A DNA stretch of 64,000 nucleotides from Varroa destructor (Eukaryota; Arthropoda; Arachnida; Mesostigmata; Varroidae). This document shows positions 12,595 to 25,176 of the stretch, in pieces (position 1 is the stretch's first letter; the number at the start of each line of letters is the position of its first letter). The notes below the pieces were generated by a model, which was not told the DNA's origin, did no database searches, and saw only the letters and a program-made list of their open reading frames with translations. The stretch is from assembly GCF_002443255.2 (NCBI RefSeq), contig NW_019211457.1:51314617-51378616 (forward strand). Reading direction: 5' to 3'. The position numbers and the translations under genes are program-made.

Positions 12595-13401
12595 AAGTTA
12601 CATGTACTCATGAGTGTCCTGTAAGCAACAACTGAAACCAGCGGCTAATGGCTAAACTACAATATTAAATATAACTTTTTGAGATAGCTACTTTGAGCCT
12701 TATGCGGGACACGGCTGTTTCCCATTCCAACTAAATGATATGAGAATAAACATTTATGCAGCGGCCGAGCGATAATTTCTCAGCCATGTCAGAACTCGCA
12801 CGAATCCTAAAAAATCATCTAGCTATTCTAATGGTTCGTCTCTAAAGGTAACTAGAAATAACAGAACTACCGTGTTGAATAATATGCTGCATCATGTTGA
12901 AATACTTCGTTGGTGTGCATATACAGCGATCTTACGTGTATATATGTATTATATGAAACTTAACGTGTTTCTATATGTATAGTGTTGTTTTCTCTACACT
13001 ATAAATTTATTCTGTTAATACCACTATCTTTAGGCGCTAATACGAATACACTAGTATGTCAGGTGAGTCCTATTTTGACGTTTTAGTACGTGAAATTAAC
13101 CAGAGCACGCACCCCCTGAGTATTCAATGTGTCACAAATATGACTACGAGAAGAATTATTTCTTGCCAGCTAAGTGTGTGTAATAAAAGCCTACGAAATT
13201 CCCAATTCGAAAGAATAACCCACAGTTATTCGTTTGCTTTATATAGTTCAAGCATACATTGTGCGCATATCGTGCCAAGATAAGGCTTAGAAGCATATAT
13301 ATATTTAATCTAACAAACACTATTGCTCAAGAATTTTCGACTTTATTCGAACAATTTATGCTGTATGTAAACTGTGGCTGGTACGTTCGGTGTGCATCTA
13401 G

Positions 13402-13571
13402 AGACCTCGCAGTACCCCCTGATCGACCCGGTGAACAGGCTTTATGCGGAACAAGCGGTTGCCGATGCAGACGCAACTCGAACTTATCCAGCGTCGAAGA
13501 CGACAGCGCAGCTCAGCAGCGGGGTCATCCCCCGTAATCTCCCTAGAGAGAGGAAGCGTTGCTTCAGTTAA
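13402..13571 (+). CDS. candidate coding exon, unrecognised
   Basis: An island of G/C-ending codons in AT-rich DNA. The open plus frame includes ETSQYPLIDPVNRLYAEQAV and ends at TAA 13569-13571. A possible acceptor is GTGTGCATCTAG just before 13402, but its pyrimidine tract is poor. A GT inside CCCCCGTAATC at about 13531 is a possible donor. The opposite strand has a better-looking acceptor (CTTCCTCTCTCTAG, read on minus) followed by a 47-codon open frame rich in Arg, so the strand is not certain. No domain is recognisable. The composition shift is the main evidence that this is more than noise. Confidence 0.22.
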
Positions 13572-16500
13572 GAAGTCAGTTATAGTTCAGCTGAAGATTC
13601 ACTGGCTCATTACATATACCCGATTGACTGAGCCACGTTCGACGCACTTCATAAGACTGATTTTCCATTAGTAATGGCATGGCTTAGATGCTCCGTGTAA
13701 GTAAACACTAGTTGCACAAGCCATGCGTTGTATATTATAAATATTACCTAATAATCTAGGATTTACCATATAGATCGTAACAGCACGGTAGGTACTGTGC
13801 TAACCCTGAGAGAAGGCTCACCTCTGAAACTCTGCAGAATAAGTTTTCCTTGTTCGGCGTCGCAAAGAACAAACCCTTTCAGTAACTTAATCCTTATTGC
13901 TTGGATTATTTATTTCACTATTATACTATATTAACTTGATCCTTAATAGCTCTCCATTACGACCTGGGGTAATGCAAACACAGGACTATAGTTAGACAAG
14001 CTTCCGTTAGTCTGTATGGAACAGGCGGGAACATAAATTCATTCATTTGCAGTTAGGAAAAAATGGCTTTTACTTAGGGAAAAGATCAGGCATCTGTCTA
14101 GCTCACTTATCAACAGACTATTTTTTCCAACTAAATTCATACGATATACAACTGTAAACTACTGCGCAGACCTTCTTCAACCATCCATGCACACGGAATT
14201 CGATTTTTATAGTAAGAAACGTAATAAAAATGAGCGATATTGTCGTTTTTTTTTTACTATTATTTTTTAAAACCGAAATTTTAGAGATCATAGAGTAACC
14301 GATTAAATCACATACCACTCGAAGCTGTCTCGCCTATACGCTAGCAGATTAAAACATGGATATTGCGTTGGCCATATACCGATCACAAAGATTATTCGAA
14401 ATTTAAAAACAATAAACACTTCAATAATGCAACGGTGTCTTTTCTGGGTCTTGTAATAGAACCTTTTTCTTCAATTCTATTTTGAGAGATGTAACGATAT
14501 ATAATTTCAGTAAATCAAAACGCTTATGCAAATAAGCAAAATACAAATTAACCTGATCAAAAATATACTTATTTATCATCCATCTTACAAGTTAGCAGCA
14601 TATTTCTGCTGATCGTTTGGTCTCATATTTCAAGTAAGTTGAGTCCTTCTCCAGCTGTTGAATTTTATGGTTGTTTGTTTTTCTTTCAACTTTCAAGGCG
14701 GTAAGATTAAACCGATTTTAGTTGATATCAACCTTATCGCAGCCTAGGCCAACCTAAGCTGCATACAATTCCAGTGGACAACAATAGTTCTTGTATTTAC
14801 CGTTTAGCAGTTCCCTGTAACGTTGTGTATTCTTACGCAAAACTTTTCTTTCTGTTTTTCATCGTCCTTGTACCTTTCGTTATGATAACGATGATAACAT
14901 CCGTAGCAAGTTAACATTCCCTCAAATAGAGGCTGAGATTTAAAGTTTATATTTGAAATTGATTCATATTAAACCCAAGTGTGGTAATAGTGCGAGTAGT
15001 ATTGGCCCAGTGGCTCCAAATAGCTAGTTAGGTTATGATTACGGTATTATAATAATGGCCGACTGACAACCAATTACCCTAGCTTGTCCGTCACAATTCC
15101 TGCTTTTAGAATTGTGAAAATAATTAAAACCGTCGATTATCGCATAGAAATACATGGCTGATACTATTTCTGAAACGTTTGTTGCTGTACAGCTTGTAAA
15201 TTTTCTTCAAACTAACAGAGAGCTGATCAGTATGATTTTTTTCGATTTAGCAGAGCATCCGACGCCGTATCTCCGTAGTTCTTAGCTAGGACTGTTGTTA
15301 ATCTTCGTTATAATCCTATATGTTTTGACCTATTTGACATGGCATGAAACCTTATTGCGTTCCTTTGAATACCTAAATAAAGCTATATAACAAATATAAT
15401 TCAGTGAATAGCTTGAAGTGGACGTAGTGGACTATTTGTTTTTGATTGGGGGGGGCGAAAAGGACGCTTGGAGGCTCAGTCTGAGTATATGGGTTAAGGG
15501 CCAGCTGCAAGAAACATTACGAAATCTCAAAAGAAGATAAGCGTACAATTGAGAAATTCTCTCAATGTTTTAATATTGTTAAGTGTTAAGGAGCTATAGA
15601 CGCTGCATTACATAGTTGTATGACAAAGTTGTGCTGACAGAATTAAGGTCCATTAGTTCCTGTAGGTATAAATGAGATGCTATACTGCTAAGTACACAGT
15701 TTGCTATTGAATCATACGTTTTTGTACGAGTATCTTATAAGGGAAAAAAAACATTATTCTATACGATGTATGTGATTTACTAACCCTAAATAGGGCTCCT
15801 AGATCGCGGATCCTGATCTAGTTTTGTGGCTTTAGGGGGTCACTCGTCTCCAACAAACTGTAACAAGGAGTGGGGTGGCCACATTCACATGCCAAATGAT
15901 TTGGTGTGATTACCGCTATATTGGACTAGAAAATATAGTCATGTTAAGTGCTAAACTAAAATGTTATTTCCACCCTAGTGAGTCGTGTATGATCGTTCCG
16001 GTAGTGTTTTTTGTACGTTTTTACATGGGCACGTTTTTTTGCACGTTCTCTTTACGAAACCTCACTTACTTATTTTTGTGGATTATTTGAGCGAATCCCA
16101 ATGCGTCGTTAGGGTTTGGCGGGTTGGTATTCTCCAACGACTTGCCATTGCTGTCAGTAGCCTCTCACAGACCTTACTATCTATCAAAGATTTCGCGCTA
16201 TAGTTGAAATAATAATCTTTATTTAACGACAAAATGAAAAATGTCCAGGATGACCGTTCGGGACAACAAAGCGCACTCGTTGAATTAGAGAGGGGAATAG
16301 ACGAGTCGAAAAAGGTGCTGCTTACCTTGTTGAGTACAAAGGCGTTTTTCAGTCAACAAACGTTGTCATAATGTTTTATAATTGTACAGTTCACGCGGAG
16401 TCGTATCGATAGACATGATTAGCGCTTCGCTATGAGAAGTACTAGTCAGGATCTCTTTTTTCGCTGTTGCGTATATTGTGGGCCGGGACATTGTTACCAC

Positions 16501-17211
16501 CATGAAAGTAAACGGGAGGTCATTGTTTCTTATTCTTCTTCGGGAGATGTGTTAGCAACTGAAAATGTCGGTATATTTGTTTACGTTGCATGTTTATCTC
16601 ACGTTTTAATAGCCCAGTTTAACTGAACGAAGCTATACTCCGGCAAGATACTAGAGTGCTGCACATAATGAGAGACCGTGTATTCAGCGAGTATTTGGTT
16701 AGCAGTGTACGCTAGCTGGTCTACCTGGATGTGGCTCCCTAACAAAACCGAGATTCTGCAAGCTAGAAAAGGTCACTTACAAATTCGACCCAAGTCCCCA
16801 ACGAAAGCACGTACTGAAACAATCCAAGCAATGCTTGAGTTAATTTTTGTAATTTTTTTTTCTGGGCTAATTGAGAAAATCATTGTTCACCTCCGATTCG
16901 TCGAGGTTGGTCAATTTGCAACTGAACGACAGGTAATTCGAATGGCTTCCGCAACGGGGGAGCCATTGGTACAAGCCTGACGATAGCGCTGTAAACTTTT
17001 ATGCGAAATCACATATCCTGGTATATTAACAATTATCTAATCCTAGTAGTTCGTCTGTTTTAACGTTCGTGCGATGAGCCACTGGCGAAAACGAGGAAAA
17101 TAACTCAGCGCGTGGACTTCCTGTCGGACCCGGTTACGGCAGGCCGCTCAGTAATGGCGAATAGCTCTACTACTTTTAGGCTGGGGCCTTTTTTTATAAG
17201 TAAATACTAAC

Positions 17212-17228
17212 AATAATAATAATAATAA
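17212..17228. repeat. (AAT)n microsatellite
   Basis: Nearly six AAT units, followed by an A run. Confidence 0.9.
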
Positions 17229-17948
17229 AAAAAGTCGTGGAGATTCGGTTGTCTTTGAAACGTTGGCAGTCGCCATTTGTTCCATTAGAAACCTAGGAAT
17301 TCTACTTGGAGTCGCATTTTACGAAAAACAACCTATGATATTTACCAAACACCATACATTTTTGTACCGATAAAGGTTGCAACTGCTTTCGTTCCAACGT
17401 CTTATAATTGTAGATTAACTTTTGACAGTTGCTGGTACTTTTCGATAGCCATCCTTGCCAGATAACGTGTTTGATTTCGTTGTTAAACTATATTAAATAT
17501 AAATACTAAGTTGGGAGGAAGCGTTTTCAGTGTATGATACCCTATCATATTAATATTCTACCCGGATATAGTTTAGGGAATTTCACTTGCGTTTTTGTGC
17601 CTGATACCAAGGGTATCTGTCCTAGAAGTTGAACCGGACCACCCAGTGAGGTAGTAGCGCGTGTCCGCACTTAGTTTGAAACGTGCCCTTGGATTTTTAT
17701 GGCTCTTATTGACTAGAACAAGCAATTAATTAGTTAGGAAACTGTCGTTATTAAGTGGGTTTAAAGAACATTGAGTGTTGTGCGAAGCAACCATTATGAT
17801 GACCACCGAACAGTGATAAAGGACTGTAGCGTCCGTTAATAACTACGGCTGAATTCAAAGAAAACTTGCTTTATCCGTTTAATTGCGAAATTGTTTAGTT
17901 AAGACGGGCAGGTTTTAAAAAGGTAATCAAATTGAAGTAACACGACCA

Positions 17949-17954
<6 letters not shown>

Positions 17955-17983
<29 letters not shown>
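17955..17983. repeat. (TA)14 microsatellite
   Basis: Twenty-nine bases of perfect TA alternation in AT-rich DNA. Confidence 0.95.
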
Positions 17984-17986
<3 letters not shown>

Positions 17987-18571
17987 GGTTTTTCTGAGAT
18001 GGATTCACATCACAGTACTTCATTATTCACATTGGAAAAACAAATTTTCCTTCTGGAAAGATTTCCTAGCCTGAACATAAACACTTAGAAGGTCCTCCTA
18101 TCAGCAGGCTGTTGTGTCTTTTCGAAAGCAAAATGATGAACGGCTGCAATTCTAAAGGGCGCCATTTCTGTTCTGATTTTCTCTTCACGCTACATTGATG
18201 CTATTTAAATGTATATCTTATGCGTTAGGTGTGCTAATTGTATATATGCGTATAATAATGGTTTTCGTCAACAGGAAGCGAAGGTCTACGCCCAGAATTA
18301 ATCCTAGACCACCAACGCGCAATCGCAGCGAAAGCTTCTCCCTACACCTCACTTTCGGACCGTCCCAGATTCCTCTATTACGGTTTTACCGAATATATTT
18401 TCAGTAAAACGCATTCATTGAGCCGGCGGTGAAGTCGCGAAATATACCGATACGGTGGACTGTTAGTCCTACTATGGCTAGATCGTTAGTGAACAAAGGT
18501 AGTAATGTGCAATCGTTCGAGGGCAAAAATTCTTGATTTAAAGTATTCACCCCTTTAGGGGCATCCTACTC

Positions 18572-18596
18572 ATTATTATTATTATTATTATTATTA
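18572..18596. repeat. (ATT)8 microsatellite
   Basis: Eight perfect ATT units plus one base. A small CCCC/GGGG hairpin (around 18550-18561) lies just upstream. Confidence 0.95.
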
Positions 18597-19139
18597 GACA
18601 ATTCTCATGAGAAGTCATCCATGTCGGGCCTATAAAGGTATGCCTCGGATTTTAAATTGTGCAGTTTTCGTTCGTAGATCGTAATTGCGTCTCACATAAT
18701 GTTTGATACACCAAAAATATAGCATCACTATCTAACATGTATTTACTGCAAATGAGACAAGTACTTTTGCCTCTATTAGGTCTACAAATGTCCAGTATGG
18801 TTCAGTGGCCTAACGATGTTTTGCTCACGTAAAAAAATTGATCGTTTGTCTACGTCTTGCGACAACATGTACTACGCGACGAAATTAACCACTCGTCAGT
18901 CAAAATAGAACATTTATCATTATAGGTTAACTAGACAGTAAGCCTGTTGATGCTACTTTTTTTGTTTTCCATTTATTGCGGCCAGCGTTTTACTCATCTT
19001 TTACTTCCTACACCGTTTTCCATGATAAAACTTTTTGCAGTTCAGGTTTTCTGTGTTTTTTGTAATAAATGGGTCGAGAACCTAATGGTTTGGTTGTCAA
19101 CGACAAATAACGTATCAAACCATCGGGACCACGCACTAA

Positions 19140-20719
19140 GTGGATCCTAGATGTAGAAGAAAAGGTATAGTAGAAAGGAGGGCAACTATTGGAAGGAGTC
19201 TCTACTGCCTCGGGCATTCCTTCGCCTTACAACTGGCGCTGCCGCTAGCGAAGGTCTGTTCAGTAGTATAGACGTGTGGTAACACTAATAGCAGTCCAAA
19301 GGATCTTACCCGTTCATGTTAACCGAAAAATTGTTGAGGCCTATACAGTCCGCCATTTCGCGTCTTGGATCTTCCTGTTGGTTCTTTCCATTGTGTGTTC
19401 CTTTTGCCGTATTTACTACTTCCCTCTTACCCCCTTATCCCCCTTGACTAACCCTCCGGCTTGGTCACAGCAGTAGAGACTCAGCTTCGATAAGCAACGA
19501 ATTGTCATAATTTTTGTCCTTCTGTGCCACGATCGTAACGTTCCGTGACGACATTCGTAACTGCTCGTCTTTTTTCCTTTGCTTACGTAAGCGGTCCCAT
19601 CCAGTTATTTGTAGGTTTTTTTTTCTATTTAATGATCCAGTGTATATGTATTGTTATCATCATTGCTGTTCGAAGCCGAAATGTGTTCCAATGGACGCAG
19701 ACTAGCCCCATTCTGTCCCAGCTTACTCGCGGTTTATTTTTTCCCGTTCAGTCTAATCTGCTGTAAAGGTGATTTAGGGCGTAAATTGGACGACTATACA
19801 CCAAAAAAGGCGAGCAGCTGAAGTACTATTAACAGAAATCGTAGAAACCCCTTAGATTAGCTCAATTGACAAGGATCTTATCATTCTTGTCTTGAGCACT
19901 GCAATTTTACAAGAACAAAAAAGGAACAATGTTTCACAGAAGTACCTTAATATAGCATTTAATACGACATTCTAATACAAATGTTTTATGAAATGCACGT
20001 ACAGATTCCGAAATGACCTGTATGATGTAAATAGTCAGGTGACGGCGTTAGAGGTCGATGAATTGCTGGTGCAGAAGACAGCACCGGCTTTAACAATCTT
20101 CTAAGATAAGTGCGCTTTTGATAGTTTAATTTTTTTAACGCAAGCACAAACAATGCTGTACCTTTGCGGGCGTCTTGTAAAAGCAACAGAAACTTCGTGA
20201 AATTTTGCACGTAGGTTTAAGATGGACCGCAACTTCCTCGGTGTGGAACAGAAGATCTTTTTATGAATGACGGACCTGTACTTCTACCGGGATCGTATGG
20301 AGGACATAGAAGGCTCGACGATCCAGTCTTATTCCTAATTTTGTCCGTCTATTTATCTTTCTGTTAGATAATTGACCAGCCCCTTCATACGCTTTCTTAT
20401 ACTATAGTCGTATGCGTTTCCATCTTTGTATGAAAGTTCGCTTACTACATCGCATCGCCTGGATGAACGTGCTGTGTCCATAACCTACATACTTTATCAT
20501 GCACGCTAAAATATGATCTATCACATATAAAGATATATGGACGACACAAAATTCGGAAATTTTGCAATTTTTCTTCTTCATTTTTTTCACTTGTGCGGTT
20601 TGTTTTTAAATCAGGAGTCAGTAAAAAGCTGTTAGGTTACTTTCCGCCGTCTCTGTAGCGTACCCAATAGCTAAATTGCTCTTCCAAGGTATTTTTTCCT
20701 TTCTGTTATCATAGAAGTA
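19140..20719. other. non-coding DNA with a long pyrimidine-rich tract
   Basis: Positions of about 19363-19475 on the plus strand are strongly C/T-rich and end in TTGGTCACAG at about 19471, a good splice-acceptor pattern. The sequence after it has no convincing exon. Unrecognised frames overlap on both strands at 18947-19217. The rest is AT-rich with A and T runs. Confidence 0.4.
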
Positions 20720-20903
20720 GTGGGCTTTTTGTTTACATGTGTTTGTGCCGCGGCGGTGGCCATTTGTGGTGATGCTTATCGTCGGATTGTATTGCGAAGG
20801 TTCTGCGTGTGTGCCCATGTGTTCTCCCACCCATTCCTCCATTCCTGTTTCACCCCATCCCATACAGTAGCCTCTCATAGCTATACTCACAGTAAGTATG
20901 AGC

Positions 20904-21128
20904 TCATTGGCTATCGGCTTTGTAGCTACAATGTCCTAGTAGCTGGTGACGTCGCATAACTAGTGCGGTTTCAGTTTGGCCTGTCTTTGTCTTCTTCTCG
21001 CCTTGGCTGTATTCTCTGTGGGGTCCCGCTACAGCCGAAGCCAGCAGCAGCAGCAGTGTAAACAATACGAACCAAGAACATCCGCCGCAAATCCTGTTAC
21101 GGCCAGCGAATGGGCCATGCCAGGGCAA
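20904..21128 (-). CDS. signal-peptide-like open frame, probably artefact of CTG repeat
   Basis: On the minus strand the open frame encodes a hydrophobic run (FVLFTLLLLLASAVAG) followed by about 50 hydrophilic residues. This resembles a small secreted protein with a signal peptide cleaved after the A-V-A-G. There is no in-frame ATG before the run: the frame opens after a TGA near 21150 and the only start is TTG. It would therefore need an upstream exon. The leucine run comes directly from the (CTG)5 repeat, so the resemblance may be accidental. No family is recognised. Confidence 0.1.
   Translation of the reverse strand: MPWHGPFAGRNRICGGCSWFVLFTLLLLLASAVAGPHREYSQGEKKTKTGQTETALVMRRHQLLGHCSYKADSQ
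21042..21056. repeat. (CAG)5 trinucleotide repeat
   Basis: Five perfect CAG units, which would read as glutamine on plus or leucine on minus. It lies in the GC-richer patch at 20.7-21.3 kb. Confidence 0.95.
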
Positions 21129-21330
21129 AGCGATGCTTATAGTTTTAGAATAGTATCATCTTTATGTTTCGTAAACAAGAGAAGGCAAGCAGCCACATAC
21201 AGGGCAAGCCAGAGGGAGCGGGAACGAAGGCAATCCGGAGGTTTTCCCGACAGCTGTACTCGTAACGGCACTAGCGACCGTAACAGGGAAAACGTCAACG
21301 TCTTCTTAAACGAAGAATAGCGACAATGAC

Positions 21331-23512
21331 GAAATGCATTTTTAGCTGTGGCAAACTTTAAACACATACTGATGTAATTCTTGCACTTATCAAAATGGTG
21401 CTTTGATAATGAGGCTATTGTATTTCATATTATCATTGCTATATACGTAGCGCAAGTGGAACTACATCAGGTTGCCGATTATTTATGTGATGGTGGTCAC
21501 TGGTCCAAATTCCGCCCTGGAGAACGTAACTTGGTCACAATGTAATTTAAAGGTAAAATAAACGACGAAGCGAAAGGGGCAGCTTCGTAAGAGCTCATTA
21601 ATTAAGGATTCGAAAATGTGACCGATATGAATCTGAGCCAATCTTCGTCGTAATGAATTAAACAGCGCGTTTTAATAGTTAGTTAGCGTAAGTATACGTC
21701 GCAGACGTTCGTACGTACGAAGTAAATTTAAACGGAAGTGACCTTTTGCTGTTATAAGTACGCCGGTGAACTTCTTACACGATATCCTCTAACCTGTATT
21801 ACGATACTTCTCTCATAGAATAAGGATTACTACTGCTGAGAGATGCGTCTCGACGACGAGAACGAGTCGGATTTGAACACTGATTAATTAATTAGGTGAC
21901 AAACTGGAAAAGGTTAGGTACAGATATTACGAAATACACAAGCTCGTCGCGTCGTGAAAGATGACAATTAAACCTAAGTTTAATAAAACAAATTATATAA
22001 AGGTTAAAATCGTATATAACTCGTGCTACTCAAACGGTCATCTTGCTTATAGCAAGTTTCATCTTTCTCTTAAAAAAGGATATGGTCGACGTTGGAAAAT
22101 AGCAGATCAGAGTTGTATGGCGGTCCTACGAACGCCCACACAGTCCACTCAAAGTAAGCTCGCACACATCGGGTCAATAATTAAAGCATACTATGGTGGG
22201 CTTTTCGTCATGTTAGACAGTCGTTTTGTACCGCTGAAAACGATTTCAACTAAGCTGATTTGAAATACAACCGAATATATTACTGAAATCATGAGTTGTT
22301 TTTTTCCCTTCAGTAGAAAGGGTCTATGAGAAGAAGAATTAAATCCATCAATTAAATTATTTATAAAGCGTAGAGAGTTAAGTGAAGCCGATAGTTAATT
22401 GACGTCCAGCTTTTATCGTAGTTATATCTAAGTAAGAAGTGACCGCGCTTCACTATGGCAGTTGTAAATTTAAATATCATAGCGATCCGATTGATTCTGG
22501 TATTGACTTCTTAAGACCAACATTATCCTGTTTAAATAGATCTACGTTTGGATAGAGTCGTTAGCAAGCGCTGTTAGCTATAAAACGACATAACCATAAG
22601 ACTATGTGTGAATAGACCCCCTCCTGTAGCTATGTCTATTTGCTGAATGGCTAGGGTAGGCCAAACCGGCCGCAATGGTACTTGTTGTAATTTTTATTAA
22701 CACACGCATCGCTCTACTAGGGCGAGCTAATAGGCTCAGTTTCATTTAACTCAATGTTACCCGACCTTAATAAAGATTATTTTTATTGAATTTCTCAACG
22801 TTTCATGATAAAATTTATAATACATATAACTTTTTGAATTGCGGCTCGGTGACACAATCGGCTGAGTTACTCTAATGCTGCCATTCGTACTTCATTCGTT
22901 TCGTATGTTTGAAGAAATCTGGTCTTTTGGCGGCTGGATATTTCACTCAAGGTGAGCCGAAGATGCGTAAGAAAGTTAAAGTTGAAAGGTAGTTGGTTCC
23001 ATGTACAGCTGAGTGCTTATGTCACGAAGCTGAACAGAGGAATTTACAGGATCTGATTGTTTAGATTCAAAAAAAAAAACACTGGGAAATCGGTTATCTC
23101 CTCTACATGCTGAGTCCTACTAGTTTATATGTGGGACACAATCGTAGTTAAATGATCCGTTAGGTTGGACTATGATGAAAAAAGGGTAAATGACAAAAGT
23201 TGGCTCGACTACGTTTAATCTTAGCGAAATGTCATTTTTTGAGAGTAGAGCAAAAACATTTCCTAATTTTTTTGGGCTCCTTCGACCATGAAATAGGATA
23301 ATTGAAACGGCAGTTGATGTAGTTTCTATGCGAACGCAATTTCTACGCGTCGATATTAATGTAGTTTTTGCGCATTTGCAAATTACAAAAAAGTTCCCAC
23401 CGTATTTTTCCAAAAAAAAAGTGCCCTCCGCTTTTGTTTGCTTCCGGTAAACAGCCCTATCGGCGCGTTGTAAAGGTACTGTATTATCTTGTGACTAAAA
23501 TTTCAATTCCAG
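21331..23512. other. AT-rich DNA without a recognisable gene
   Basis: A 100-codon plus frame at 21961-22263 starts with ATG and is Lys/Ile-rich (MTIKPKFNKTNYIKVKIVYN). It has the amino-acid bias expected of AT-rich random sequence and no recognisable domain. A 14-bp palindrome, TTCGTACGTACGAA, lies at 21708-21721. Nothing else is evident. Confidence 0.55.
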
Positions 23513-23643
23513 AAATCTCCTTGAAGATGGATGTTCCAGGTAGCAAGGTGTGCGTCTTCGACACCTTCTGTGCTACATATTTGATCGAGACTAAAACAGC
23601 TCGGGATATGTGCCTTGTGTACGATAACGATGCTACCATTTAA
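23513..23643 (+). CDS. candidate terminal coding exon, unrecognised
   Basis: A good splice-acceptor pattern (TTTCAATTCCAG, ending at 23512) is followed by a 43-codon open frame (codons start at 23515) that ends at TAA 23641-23643. More than half of its codons end in G or C (24 of 42 counted by eye), in a region that is otherwise AT-rich. Its residues (KMDVPGSKVCVFDTFCATYL and onward to a YDNDATI end) look like ordinary protein rather than AT-rich noise. The frame stays open upstream to 23368, but that part is Lys-rich and less convincing. A GT at 23540 (GTTCCAG|GTAGCA) could instead make a 27-base micro-exon. I do not recognise a family. This is one of the better candidates in the window, though still unproven. 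Confidence 0.3.
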
Positions 23644-24007
23644 AAAGCCTATTCAAGAGTAATTTGCCATATTTGAGCACAATATCCAGAACCTAAAGTA
23701 TGACGTCCGCTGCGGTTAGTCGTCTGGATTTGGTGGCGACCTTCTGAAGGCAATTTTGAAAGGAGTCGGCCGACAAACAATTTGCAAATCGACCGAAAAG
23801 ATAGACAGCAGTCAAGCGACTATTTTAAGTCATTTGGATTTATACAGAAAAGTCGAGCTTCGGTGCGTGTGCGTATGGGTGTATTAACTCATTAAATCCA
23901 GCAAAGAATTAAGGCTTAGCGCTGCACTGAACATTTCGCCCGTGACGCCTAAGCGTCACACGACTGCGATGAGCAATTGTTGCACAGAATCATCCCGGTG
24001 ATAGGGA

Positions 24008-24277
24008 ATGGTATCTGTACGTCAGTTCGAAATCGGAACTGGTGGAGCCAGGAGAGAAGCCAAGGCCCAGAGTTCAACTAAATCTTCATTAAAAAAAGAT
24101 TGTGCTTTGAATTTTGTGGGCCGCGAGAGCCTGATTCACTGGGACGTATACTTTTTTGACCCAATTGCATTAGGCTATAAAAGAAAGACCCTACAAATGA
24201 AGCCATGTTACCATGGGCCACGACGACACAAGGATGCACACGGTAAACTTCGTAAAACCCAGTCTCATCGACTTTGA
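24008..24277 (+). CDS. short unrecognised ORF
   Basis: An 89-codon ATG-initiated frame with G at -3 and G at +4 around the start, so the initiation context is fair. The product is basic (many Lys, Arg and His) and begins MVSVRQFEIGTGGARREAKA, with no signal peptide, membrane segment or domain I can name. It lies 364 bases downstream of the candidate exon at 23513-23643 on the same strand. A 75-codon minus frame overlaps it. It may be chance. Confidence 0.14.
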   Translation: MVSVRQFEIGTGGARREAKAQSSTKSSLKKDCALNFVGRESLIHWDVYFFDPIALGYKRKTLQMKPCYHGPRRHKDAHGKLRKTQSHRL

Positions 24278-25135
24278 ATTCGAACTTTTGTTGCACCCTT
24301 AACATTCTCCAAACTTTGCGTCAACAAACTTTCACATTTACCGTACACTCGGCAATTACCTTCGTGGCCTTCTCTTCGACACGGATTAACAACTAAAAAC
24401 GTGATCGAAAAGCTTCTTCGAAAAGAAACTGGTCAGACGGCGTACATAATTCGAAGGAAGGATGGATGGAAATGGAAAACAATGGCAGGAAATACGAAAT
24501 ATAATAACATTTTGTCGTAAGAATAACAAATATGGTGTTTTCTATTTAGTTCGTAGAGTGCGGAAACCTTAATTTCAACTGAATATTTCACTCCAGCCTA
24601 TCAACTGCCCCATAGTGGGAGCGAACTGGTCTTCCAACCCGTGACTGTCGCCGGGATGGAGGTCTTGATTGCCGTCTATAAATGCCCTTAAACTAAGACG
24701 AATTCATAGGGTCCTATCGATCGCGCTACAGAAGAAATAACATAACCTCACTGTTTCGTTGTCCGAAACATGAAGTAAACATGGTTAATAACTATATTAA
24801 TATTGAGCGATAAAAGTGTCTGAATTTTTTTCATATACTACTATATTTACTATTTCGTGCACTGTTGAATCGTGTGAGTCTCGATTTGTCATCAGGTTAT
24901 CGGAAATAGAGTAGAATATCTAAAGGCAAAGTTTTGGATAATTTTTGGTGATATAAATATAACATTGTAAGGGTCATGAAGCTGGTTAGCACATGGCTAA
25001 AGAAATGACTATTCGAAAAACTCTACTGATCCAAATTTAACTAAAACAAAATGTTTTAGTCTTAGTAGTTTTTTTAGTCTATTGCCTGTTATTATTATAT
25101 GACCGACGACCACATATTACTGATCTAAATGGTAA

Positions 25136-25138
<3 letters not shown>

Positions 25139-25172
<34 letters not shown>
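25139..25172. repeat. (TA)17 microsatellite
   Basis: Thirty-four bases of perfect TA, followed by CATACATGTG (degenerate TA/CA/TG). Confidence 0.95.

Positions 25173-25176
<4 letters not shown>

Larger units (their letters stand above)
8281..13371. other. AT-rich DNA with microsatellites, no recognisable gene
   Basis: The ORFs here are short and overlapping (for example 9131-9379 plus, 9196-9495 minus and 9986-10297 minus) and unrecognised. From 10298 to 13055 no ORF of 60 codons exists on either strand. The stretch 9735-9835 is almost pure A/T. A GA run, a 22-bp palindrome, a TA/TG repeat and a CGGT/AGGT repeat are listed separately. Confidence 0.6.
13572..19139. other. AT-rich DNA with microsatellites, no recognisable gene
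   Basis: Only short unrecognised frames occur; the longest is 100 codons at 16678-16980 plus, without an ATG start. TA, AAT and ATT microsatellites are listed separately. There are short hairpins at 15784-15795 (CCCTA/TAGGG) and 15798-15820 (CTAGATC/GATCTAG). I see nothing pointing to a transposon or RNA gene. Confidence 0.6.
20720..21330. other. GC-richer patch with frames open on both strands
   Basis: This patch is richer in GC than its flanks. It contains a 114-codon plus frame (20976-21320, TTG start) and a 74-codon minus frame (20904-21128) that overlap on opposite strands. The plus frame carries QQQQQ and the minus frame LLLLL from the same (CAG)5 repeat. A pyrimidine tract ending CCCATACAG at about 20870 on plus is a splice-acceptor-like site. 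One real exon may lie here, but which strand is unclear. Confidence 0.35.

Noticed and set aside
17647..17657. Eleven bases identical to the start of let-7 (TGAGGTAGTAG)
   Set aside because: The match stops after the seed region (next bases CGCGTG), and the following sequence has no complementary arm that could form the let-7 precursor.
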